Positions 8,101 through 13,516 of a stretch of 14,127 nt of DNA are shown one piece after another (within the stretch, counting starts at the first letter, position 1; every line of letters begins with the position of its first letter). Source of the DNA: DATDCV01 sp036524155 (GTDB lineage Bacteria; Verrucomicrobiota; Verrucomicrobiia; Limisphaerales; UBA8199); contig DATDCV010000390.1 of the NCBI GenBank assembly GCA_036524155.1, forward strand, positions 1 to 14,127, written 5' to 3'. Position numbers and translations under genes: made by a program. The notes under the pieces are model-generated. The model saw only the letters and a list, made by a program, of their open reading frames with translations. It did not search any database and had not been told where the DNA came from.

Positions 8101-8799
8101 CTAGGCTGAGGAAAAGCCATCACACCGCCGTTGAAGCACAACGAGGTCAACCACGTGGAAGAGAACGACCACATCCCGATGGCTTCCGAGATGCTCCTGG
8201 ATGGCCAGCCTAACGCCCGCGAAAGCCCGGTTGTCGGTGTCGTGCAACGCGACTACGCCACCACTCGGCACTTTGGCCATGTAGTTCGCCAAATCGAACC
8301 GCACATTGGCATAGTCGTGAACTGCATCGATAAAAACGAAGCTGGCGGTTGGGATTCTCTCCGCGGCCTTCCCGGACGTAAGCCGAAGGTGTGTTACGTT
8401 AGACAGATCCTTCGTGTTCAACTCAAACACGCGCATGTCCTCTTCGCATCCGCCCCACCCCATGAACGGATCCACAGCGACCACTCTTCTAGCCGTCGCC
8501 CGTGCCAGAAAACGGGTTGTCACTCCTCGATAGCTCCCAATTTCGACGCAGGGATTAGTCAGATGTTCCGTCAGTCGGAGACTTTCACGAAGGACCGAAT
8601 ACTGTTCCGGTGTAACCGAAGTGTCGGTTGGGTGCTGCGCCTCTTCGGCGTGAGACGCGCCCGACAGGGGGCTAATAGTTCGCAGTGCGTATCGCTCGAA
8701 AAACAAGCGGGCCTTAAGTTCATGATAGCGAAAACCAAGCGTCGGAATGAGGCGGCGAGGATCCCAATGCCGGAAGTGCTTCAAGCTGAACGGGTCCAT
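8101..8799 (-). CDS. Class I SAM-dependent methyltransferase (Methyltransf_24-like)
   Basis: Seen: 232 residues from ATG 8799. The SAM-binding motif I is CVEIGSYRGVTTRFLAR at 84-100, followed by VVAVDPFMGWGG at 106-117. FVFIDAVHDYANVRFDL at 154-170 and GGVVALHDTDN at 180-190 match the FIDgxHxYxxvxxDl...GGxxxxHD pattern of Methyltransf_24 enzymes often found among glycan and cephalosporin-hydroxylase-type genes. The DxxH and HD residues may hold a metal ion in that family. The first ~60 residues are a basic, family-specific extension. It follows the FkbM gene by 20 bp, so it is probably co-transcribed. It probably O-methylates a sugar hydroxyl, but this is inferred from context only. Confidence 0.86.
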   Translation of the reverse strand: MDPFSLKHFRHWDPRRLIPTLGFRYHELKARLFFERYALRTISPLSGASHAEEAQHPTDTSVTPEQYSVLRESLRLTEHLTNPCVEIGSYRGVTTRFLARATARRVVAVDPFMGWGGCEEDMRVFELNTKDLSNVTHLRLTSGKAAERIPTASFVFIDAVHDYANVRFDLANYMAKVPSGGVVALHDTDNRAFAGVRLAIQEHLGSHRDVVVLFHVVDLVVLQRRCDGFSSA

Positions 8800-8819
8800 T
8801 CTAGAATGCCATTTGGCGT

Positions 8820-9710
8820 TTATTCCCTCTCGGAACCGCTTCCAAAGTCAAACCAGACATCGCATCGCCATGGGATGTCCTGAAGGGGCCGGGCTTCCCA
8901 CCGCCCATTCAACCAACACCTGGTCTCGGGCTTCCACGGATGCATGAATTCGTTGATGGCACCCGCAGCCGGCCCTGGCGTTACTTCCACGACCGCCGTG
9001 GAAACTACATTTGCCTCGAAGAGCTCACGACATCCTTCGAGAGCCTGAACTTCGTGGCCCTCGACATCCACCTTCAGGAACGCACCCCGGCAATTTCGAG
9101 CCTCGGGAATCTGGTCGAGCCGGACGCACTCAACCGTGTTGTCATCCTGACCTGGCGATGACAATGCCGTTACCTGGTGCAAGGTGCTCGCGCTGCCTTT
9201 CACCAGGCAGAGCGTACTATTTCCATCTGAAACAGCAGCCTGAGTCGCCGTGATGTTGCACCCGCAGCGCGAAGCAAGTTGCGCGTTCATCCGGAGCGCA
9301 TCGAAGTTGTCTGATTCCGGCTCGAAAGCCAAAACCCCGCCGTGCGGACCGGACAGGGCAGACATGATAGCACTGAAGTATCCTATATTGGCGCCCGCAT
9401 CTAAACACAGGGTGCCCGGCCGGATCTTTTCTATCATCAAGCGCGTAATATGGTGCTCGTGACGGCCCAGGATGTACCCGATGAAATGGGGGTCTCCCGG
9501 CACGTAGAGCAGGTTTGAAGTCGGCAATCGGATCAACTCCCCGCGCGGAAACAGACGCGCATTCCAGCGAGCCAGGGTGAAAAGCCCGTGCCTGCCTGTT
9601 ACCAACATCAACGTTCGAAACACAGCGTTCAAAAGGAACGGACACGGCAGTTGGTCTATCCTGGAGAGGTTCATCTCTCGTGCCTTGATAGAATGGAGCG
9701 AACTCTTCAT
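8820..9710 (-). CDS. FkbM family methyltransferase
   Basis: Known: FkbM proteins are SAM-dependent O-methyltransferases that commonly modify hydroxyls of sugars or macrolides. Seen: 296 residues. CLDAGANIGYFSAIMSAL at 102-119 is motif I. AFEPESDNFDALRMN at 128-142 has the ribose-binding acid. LKVDVEGHEVQALEG at 212-226 is the family's signature strand, and AVVEVTPG at 239-246 is also typical. The N-terminal ~95 residues form the usual variable extension and contain a hydrophobic, arginine-flanked stretch (25-55). The ATG at 9710 overlaps the TGA of the upstream glycosyltransferase (ATGA, 9707-9710), arguing for translational coupling. A second in-frame ATG (residue 13, MNLSRIDQ) is an alternative start. 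It likely methylates the product of a neighbouring transferase; the exact target is unknown. Confidence 0.92.
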   Translation of the reverse strand: MKSSLHSIKAREMNLSRIDQLPCPFLLNAVFRTLMLVTGRHGLFTLARWNARLFPRGELIRLPTSNLLYVPGDPHFIGYILGRHEHHITRLMIEKIRPGTLCLDAGANIGYFSAIMSALSGPHGGVLAFEPESDNFDALRMNAQLASRCGCNITATQAAVSDGNSTLCLVKGSASTLHQVTALSSPGQDDNTVECVRLDQIPEARNCRGAFLKVDVEGHEVQALEGCRELFEANVVSTAVVEVTPGPAAGAINEFMHPWKPETRCWLNGRWEARPLQDIPWRCDVWFDFGSGSERE

Positions 9711-11023
9711 CGCACGGGTGTCGGCGTGATTGACCTCGCCCCGACATCAGAGGTTCGGTTGTGGGCACGGGTGATGTTATCCCAGAAAGCGGCGGCGCGA
9801 TGTTCCCAGGTGTTGGCGGCGATGTAACGCCGGCGTGCGTCGAGGTCGGGGGAGAGTGAGCCATCGAGCATGCGGCGCAGCAGGAAGGTGAGTTCATCCG
9901 GGTTCCGACCGATTTGAACGTTGCCGTTATGCTCGCCGGCTTCCCGGATCGCCGTCGAAAGGATTGGGTTGTCAGTGGCGAGGTAATCGTAGAGGCGGAG
10001 GGGGGAACGGCGGTGGTTGTGGTCGGTGGAGGCGAGTGGGTTGAGGCAGACGTCGAAGCGGTGGAGGTAGGCGGGGAGTTGGTGGTGGGGTTTGGGGCCG
10101 AGGCAGCGGATGTTCGGGCGGTCGAGGGCGGCGCGGTGGGGTTGGTTGGGGTGTCGGGTTGCGCGCGGGGAATCGCCGATGAAGACGAAGGTGACGTCGG
10201 GGGAGGCGGCGGCGAGGTGTTGGATGAGTGGCCAGTCGCAGGCGAGGGGGTGGAGGTGGCCGATGGAGCCGACGATTTTATTTTTGGCGCCGGGGCGGTC
10301 GAGGTCGGCGAGGTCGGCGGGGACGGGGAGGTTGTGGGAGCGGAGCTGGGTGATGAAATCGGCGGAGACGGCGTTGGGGGAGTAGAGGACGGGGAGGTTT
10401 GCAGGCGCGCGGGCCTGGAGGTCGTCGACGAGCTGGCGCGCGACGGCGAAGGCGAGGGAGACGGCGTGGAGGATCTGGCGTTCGAGGGTGTCGATGCGGT
10501 GCGGGTCCCAGCCGGTGTAGAAGCGGTAGGGGTCGTAGGCGTAGTAGATCTGGGTGTGCCGCGCGGCGAAGTGGCGGGCGACGGCGGCGTATTGCGGGAG
10601 GGTGTAGATGATGGCTTCGGGCGGGCCGAGGCGGTTAATGGCGCGTTGGAGCGCGCGGATGGTCAGGGCGGTGGAAAGGGGTTCGGAGAGTGTCCAGCCG
10701 GGGAGGAGGAGGGTGGATTCGGTGAGAGCGGGGGATCGTGGACAGTGGACGGTGGACGGTGGACGGTGGTCAGTGGGCGGTGGTCGGTGGTCGGTGGGCT
10801 GTGACAGGAGCCAATAGGAGAGGCTGTGGACGCGGAAGGCGAGGACGCGGCGGCGGCGTTCGGGCACGCCCGGGAGGACGGAGAAGAGGGAGCGGACCCA
10901 GGGGGCGGAGCTGTCGAGGAGGAGGAGCCAGGGGGTGGGGGTGGGGGCGGGGTGCAAGTTAGGGGTTGCAGGTTGAAAGTTGCAGGTTACAGGTTGCAGG
11001 GCGGGCCATTGAGCACGGTGCAT
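9707..11023 (-). CDS. Glycosyltransferase (GT4-like, GT-B) with repeat-derived N-terminus and internal repeat insert
   Basis: Seen: 438 codons from ATG 11023. Recognisable enzyme sequence begins near residue 30 (PWLLLLDSSAPW). IYTLPQYAAVARHFA lies at 139-153, YYAYDPYRFYTGWD at 160-173, LYSPNAVSADF at 213-223, and NKIVGSIGHLHPLACDWPLI at 248-267 opens the C-terminal domain. VFIGDSP at 280-286, and RLYDYLATDNPILST at 343-357 fills the EX7E position in this subgroup. Odd: residues 9-22 come from GTTGCAG heptamers, the start codon lies in an ATTGAGA heptamer array, and residues 75-96 (QPTDHRPPPTDHRPPS...) are a 63-nt heptamer array in frame. No ribosome site precedes ATG 11023; TTG 10957 is an alternative. 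Third positions favour C, the opposite of the genes at the left end. It overlaps the FkbM gene by 4 bases. Function after insertion is uncertain. Confidence 0.82.
   Translation of the reverse strand: MHRAQWPALQPVTCNFQPATPNLHPAPTPTPWLLLLDSSAPWVRSLFSVLPGVPERRRRVLAFRVHSLSYWLLSQPTDHRPPPTDHRPPSTVHCPRSPALTESTLLLPGWTLSEPLSTALTIRALQRAINRLGPPEAIIYTLPQYAAVARHFAARHTQIYYAYDPYRFYTGWDPHRIDTLERQILHAVSLAFAVARQLVDDLQARAPANLPVLYSPNAVSADFITQLRSHNLPVPADLADLDRPGAKNKIVGSIGHLHPLACDWPLIQHLAAASPDVTFVFIGDSPRATRHPNQPHRAALDRPNIRCLGPKPHHQLPAYLHRFDVCLNPLASTDHNHRRSPLRLYDYLATDNPILSTAIREAGEHNGNVQIGRNPDELTFLLRRMLDGSLSPDLDARRRYIAANTWEHRAAAFWDNITRAHNRTSDVGARSITPTPVR
10738..10800. repeat. Heptamer tandem array, unit GTGGNCG, 9 units, in frame inside glycosyltransferase
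   Basis: Nine contiguous 7-nt units: one GTGGACA, three GTGGACG, then GTGGTCA, GTGGGCG, two GTGGTCG and GTGGGCT. Total length 63 nt, a multiple of both 7 and 3, so the frame of the 9707-11023 gene is kept. It is the reverse-complement orientation of the CCACCGN array at 24-79. Confidence 0.95.
10931..10952 (+). other. Four-tract G-quadruplex motif with single-base loops
   Basis: Runs of 5, 5, 5 and 4 guanines separated by single bases (T, T, C) on the plus strand, which is the template strand of the 9707-11023 glycosyltransferase. It encodes a PAPTPTP stretch (about residues 25-31). Tracts this long with 1-nt loops are known to form very stable quadruplexes. Confidence 0.8.
10958..10999. repeat. 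GTTGCAG heptamer array, 6 units
   Basis: Six 7-nt units: GTTAGGG, GTTGCAG, GTTGAAA, GTTGCAG, GTTACAG and GTTGCAG. On the minus strand they are translated as residues 9-22 of the glycosyltransferase (a LQPVTCN / FQPATPN heptapeptide pattern). Confidence 0.9.
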
Positions 11024-11158
11024 TGAGAATTGAAAATTGAGAATTGAGGATTGAGCGTTTGTTATTTTTCAACGCCCGAACTACGAGAATTCAGCCTGGG
11101 GGGCAGCATGAGGCTTTGCATGGGTGCGGGGCGGAATTCGTGGACGGCGCGGCGGCGG
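10999..11158. repeat. Direct repeat, left copy (~160 bp)
   Basis: Closely matches 13348-13516 in the same orientation: GGGCGGGCCATTGAGCACGG, the ATTGAGA array, CAACGCCCGAACTACGAGAA, then CGGAATTCGTGGACGGCG and a run of CGG. The right copy is about nine bases longer because of an extra stretch after the heptamers. The repeat covers the 3' end of a methyltransferase gene plus the sequence just downstream. The two copies flank the two secreted-protein genes. Confidence 0.9.
11022..11056. repeat. ATTGARA heptamer array, 5 units (left)
   Basis: Five 7-nt units (ATTGAGA, ATTGAAA, ATTGAGA, ATTGAGG, ATTGAGC). It begins at the ATG of the glycosyltransferase read leftward. A sister array lies at 13371-13405. 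Confidence 0.9.
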
Positions 11159-11236
11159 AGGCGGAGAGCCGGGGCAGAACGGGTTTATTTGCTGATGAGT
11201 TTGCTGCCGAGCCGGGTTTTCAAATTGGGGCAGTCG
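11081..11236 (-). pseudogene. Decayed 3' fragment of a methyltransferase paralogous to the right-hand gene
   Basis: Seen: reading leftward, the sequence encodes LKTRLGSKLIS, an in-frame TAA at 11185-11187, then RRRAVHEFRPAPMQSLML. The intact gene at 13438-14127 ends LQTRF...QLIDQ...RRRAVHEFRPAPMQWLML. One base is missing relative to the intact copy (an A between CTG and the C-run), shifting the frame before the shared TAG at 11081-11083. No upstream part is visible; the secreted-protein gene ending at 11237 adjoins it. It shows that a second copy of this methyltransferase tail once lay directly upstream of the glycosyltransferase. How much of the first ~75 bp is truly homologous is uncertain; the last ~80 bp is clear. 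Confidence 0.65.
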
Positions 11237-11878
11237 TTAACATGACGCTGAGCGGAGCGCCGCAGGGAATGGCCGAGCTGTAAACGAGACGCGCCATCCC
11301 GCGTCGGCTCGAGCCGGAGTTCGGTGGCGCAGCCATTCAGGTTTTTTCTTTCGCAAAGGAAACCCCGCACGGAAATAATCGAATTCATCTAAAGCCTGGT
11401 AGCCGGGACCCATATACGAAGAGTTCATCGACTTCAGGATTAGTCTGCCGTTTGGTCTTTTAACCAACGGCCACATCATCTTGTAACCTTGCGAGTCGTG
11501 GCAGGCTTGCCAACCACTGAAGCAAGGCCAATATCGACCCGCCCGTTCTGGGACATCAAATAGGCATCGATTGAATACGTAAAGCTTCGCCCCGTTGGTA
11601 AACCAACAAAGACTGTCCGACGCGATCACTTTTTCTGCGGCCCGAATCGTTACCAAATCGTAATCGCAGAGGGGCAGAAGTGTTTGTAAGATCTCTGCGC
11701 GTCGAAGGTCATTGGTCTCCTCAACGTCCCAGGGGTCGGGACATTCTCGCAGGCGTTTCACCAATTCATCAACAGAGGCTTTCTGTGGCTCTGGTGTGTC
11801 GGTCACTGGTAGGGCAGCCTGCGACGGCAGGATATAAAGGACCCAGCCAATTGCGAAAGCGACTGTCCTGGCGCACAT
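11237..11878 (-). CDS. Secreted protein of unknown function
   Basis: I do not recognise this gene. Seen: 213 residues from ATG 11878. A signal peptide is likely: hydrophobic AFAIGWVLYILPSQA (8-22) with cleavage after SQA. The mature part has six or so cysteines (RECPDPW, PLCDYD, LCWF, NRCLF, WPCFSGWQACH), in keeping with a protein outside the cytoplasm that may hold disulfides. FTNGAKLYVFNRCLFDVPE is the most structured-looking stretch. Odd: the last ~33 residues (PEWLRHRTPARADAGWRVSF...) change to an arginine/alanine-rich composition, as if the frame runs into repeat DNA and ends at a chance stop, next to a methyltransferase remnant. It follows the other secreted gene by 147 bp and has no evident link to glycan synthesis. 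Confidence 0.66.
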   Translation of the reverse strand: MCARTVAFAIGWVLYILPSQAALPVTDTPEPQKASVDELVKRLRECPDPWDVEETNDLRRAEILQTLLPLCDYDLVTIRAAEKVIASDSLCWFTNGAKLYVFNRCLFDVPERAGRYWPCFSGWQACHDSQGYKMMWPLVKRPNGRLILKSMNSSYMGPGYQALDEFDYFRAGFPLRKKKPEWLRHRTPARADAGWRVSFTARPFPAALRSASC

Positions 11879-12025
11879 ATAAGCTACTCCAGCGAACGAT
11901 GGAACTCACACACGCCGAGCCAGAAGACGCCGCCTGCGAAGCGGAACTGTGAGCGCCATCCGCCTTTGTGTGCAGTGATCTGGTTTAACCTCTTGTTAGC
12001 ACTTGTCACACGCAAACCCGCCATA

Positions 12026-12994
12026 TCAGTATCCGAGATCAAAGTTCGTGTCGCCCACAATGAAATCGGGAACCTGCAATTCGTAGCGTTTTCCAAACTG
12101 AAACAGTCGATACGGTTGCATCAACCCGTCCCAAAAGTGCAACGTCATCGGCTTCCCAGCGTACGCTGAGGGTTCGACAACCTGAAGCACAAAGCCAAGC
12201 AGTTGCTCTTCATTGGGAACGCTACTGTAAAGCCGAAACGGGCTGGGCACTGAGCAACTCAGATTCGTGCGGCTGGCACCGAGCACGGTAAGCACGGTCC
12301 GCAAGGGCGCAGTATAGTCTTCCGGGCGGGCCAGGTAGTAGCGAAGTTCACAAGCGATCGTCAGCGTGTTGGTGGTTGGTGGGCCGCCTGGGTAACGCCG
12401 ATACCGATCCACAAGCCATTGGGAGCCCTCGCGCCTGAAGACTTCCGCGTGGCTGTGGCCTTGCTCGTCCCTCGGGTCGCGAAGGGCAAAGCAGACAATT
12501 CCCAGCTCGTTCCTGATGTCGAGCCCCACCCGGGAGACTGCGACCAGGTTCTGCGAGTCCGCATGCTCATAGAACTTTAGCCGGTCTTCAAAATCGTCTG
12601 CACTTCCGCACCACATTTTCTTGAACGTTTCTGGGGCCACGAGGCGCACTCCGTGCTTTGCCATGTGCGATGCGGATATGTAAGCCGCGGTCCCATTCTT
12701 TTTCAGCAGGTCGTCAAGAGCCTCCGCAAATGCGGGCTCGCGTTGCGTTGCCCTCGCTCGAAGGTTCTTAATGAGTTGAGCGTAGCTCCTCCATAGGTCG
12801 AGGTTGGTCACAGTCGTGGTGTTTACCAGAACACGGCTGCGAACGGAGCCATGGATGGCATCCAGTTCCTCCTGGAAGAGAGCGGCAACCACTGCTTCCT
12901 CCCGGTCAGGCATGGACGGTAAGGTGCTCTGGCCTGCCGTCCCCCTTAAAATAAGAGCCATCAGCACGATATGGGCTGCGAACGATGTGCGCAT
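12026..12994 (-). CDS. Secreted protein of unknown function
   Basis: I do not recognise this gene. Seen: 322 residues from ATG 12994. The N-terminus MRTSFAAHIVLMALILRGTAGQ is a typical signal peptide, cleaved near TAG-QS, so export is likely. There are few cysteines (MWCGS, IVCFAL, IACEL, LSCSV). NELGIVCFALRDPRDEQGHSHAEVFRREGSQWLVDRYRRY-type sequence near 163-202 looks like a compact beta-rich domain with a short loop containing two histidines. The C-terminal ~100 residues contain aromatic-rich beta-like strands. Codon use is less skewed than in the glycosyltransferase to its left, suggesting a separate origin. It is followed after 147 bp by another secreted gene, and both sit between direct repeats. 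No function is proposed. Confidence 0.76.
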   Translation of the reverse strand: MRTSFAAHIVLMALILRGTAGQSTLPSMPDREEAVVAALFQEELDAIHGSVRSRVLVNTTTVTNLDLWRSYAQLIKNLRARATQREPAFAEALDDLLKKNGTAAYISASHMAKHGVRLVAPETFKKMWCGSADDFEDRLKFYEHADSQNLVAVSRVGLDIRNELGIVCFALRDPRDEQGHSHAEVFRREGSQWLVDRYRRYPGGPPTTNTLTIACELRYYLARPEDYTAPLRTVLTVLGASRTNLSCSVPSPFRLYSSVPNEEQLLGFVLQVVEPSAYAGKPMTLHFWDGLMQPYRLFQFGKRYELQVPDFIVGDTNFDLGY

Positions 12995-13104
12995 CGAAGG
13001 TCAACTTGTTATTAAGTGATCGCTGATCATTATATTGACTACAAGATCTCGATGGTCGTTCGAGGCATTTCGGGCGGGGTTGGCTGTTTGGTTTGGGGCG
13101 GGGG

Positions 13105-13139
13105 TTTAACGCCAAGCCGCTAAGACGCAAAGGCGCAAG
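13105..13139. repeat. Octamer-type repeat, first arm
   Basis: Degenerate ~8-nt units built on GACGCAAA/GGCGCAAG (AACGCCAAGCCGCTAAGACG, then GCAAAGGCGCAAG). Repeats of this look are common between genes in Verrucomicrobiota and Planctomycetota, to my knowledge. A similar array in reverse orientation lies at 13187-13222, so together they form a loose inverted pair. Confidence 0.75.
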
Positions 13140-13186
13140 CGGAGCAGGCCTGACGTCGGTTGGTGTCCAAACGGTTTTTTCATTTT

Positions 13187-13222
13187 CTTGGCGTCTCTGC
13201 GGCTTTGCGTCTCTGCGTTGAA
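13187..13222. repeat. Octamer-type repeat, second arm (inverted)
   Basis: About four 8-nt units of the type TTGGCGTC / TCTGCGGC / TTTGCGTC / TCTGCGTT. The reverse complement resembles 13105-13139. Spacing between the arms is about 47 bp. Confidence 0.75.
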
Positions 13223-13224
13223 TT

Positions 13225-13259
13225 CTCAGCCTTCGGTGTTAACGCTAAGAAAGGCTGAG
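13225..13259. terminator. Possible hairpin between methyltransferase and secreted gene
   Basis: Perfect 9-bp inverted repeat CTCAGCCTT (13225-13233) / AAGGCTGAG (13251-13259) with a 17-nt loop. There is no T-run in the minus-strand direction of transcription, so an intrinsic terminator is doubtful. The right arm continues into GGCTAAA heptamers, so the hairpin may be a by-product of repeat sequence. Confidence 0.35.
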
Positions 13260-13281
13260 GGCTAAAGGCTAAAGGGCTGAA
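13253..13281. repeat. GGCTAAA heptamer array, ~4 units
   Basis: GGCTGAG, two GGCTAAA units, then GGCTGAA after one extra G. Intergenic; a further repeat family with a 7-nt period. Confidence 0.8.
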
Positions 13282-13347
13282 GGGTGGCCCAAGGTATTTA
13301 AAATTTTGCGCGTCTGACAGACGAAATGACAGGTTCGCGCAGATGAA

Positions 13348-13516
13348 GGGCGGGCCATTGAGCACGGTGCATTGAGAATTGAAAATTGAGAATTGAAAAT
13401 TGAGCATTCTTCATTGGGCTATTTTTCAACGCCCGAACTACGAGAATCCGGGCTGGGGGGTCAGCATGAGCCATTGCATGGGGGCGGGGCGGAATTCGTG
13501 GACGGCGCGGCGGCGG
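13348..13516. repeat. Direct repeat, right copy (~169 bp)
   Basis: Partner of 10999-11158, same orientation. It covers the last ~26 codons of the intact methyltransferase, its stop codon, a shared downstream TTCGGGCGTTGAAAAATA (minus strand), the ATTGARA array and GGGCGGGCCATTGAGCACGG. Confidence 0.9.
13371..13405. repeat. ATTGARA heptamer array, 5 units (right)
   Basis: Five units (ATTGAGA, ATTGAAA, ATTGAGA, ATTGAAA, ATTGAGC) starting after GAGCACGGTGC, matching the array at 11022-11056 except for one unit. Confidence 0.9.

Larger units (their letters stand above)
12995..13437. other. Repeat-rich intergenic region
   Basis: No gene is supported in this 443-bp gap between the right-hand methyltransferase and the first secreted protein. 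It holds AT-richer sequence near 12995-13050 (a possible place for a promoter of the secreted genes; no convincing -35/-10 pair), octamer-type repeats in opposite orientations (13105-13139, 13187-13222), a hairpin with GGCTAAA heptamers (13225-13281), and most of the right copy of the direct repeat, which extends into the methyltransferase end. Confidence 0.8.

Noticed and set aside
9914..10804. Plus-strand open frame of 296 codons, glycine/valine-rich
   Set aside because: Antisense to the 9707-11023 glycosyltransferase; an artefact of high GC, with no domain-like pattern.
11185..11388. Small minus-strand frame of 67 codons
   Set aside because: Overlaps the end of the secreted-protein gene and the methyltransferase relic; no independent evidence of coding.
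11879..12025. Possible integron attC-like site between the two secreted genes
   Set aside because: TGCTAACAAG after the upstream gene and partial complementarity of ACTGCACAC with GTGTGTGAGT are suggestive, but there is no matching GTTRRRY core before the next gene and the first core does not fit RYYYAAC.
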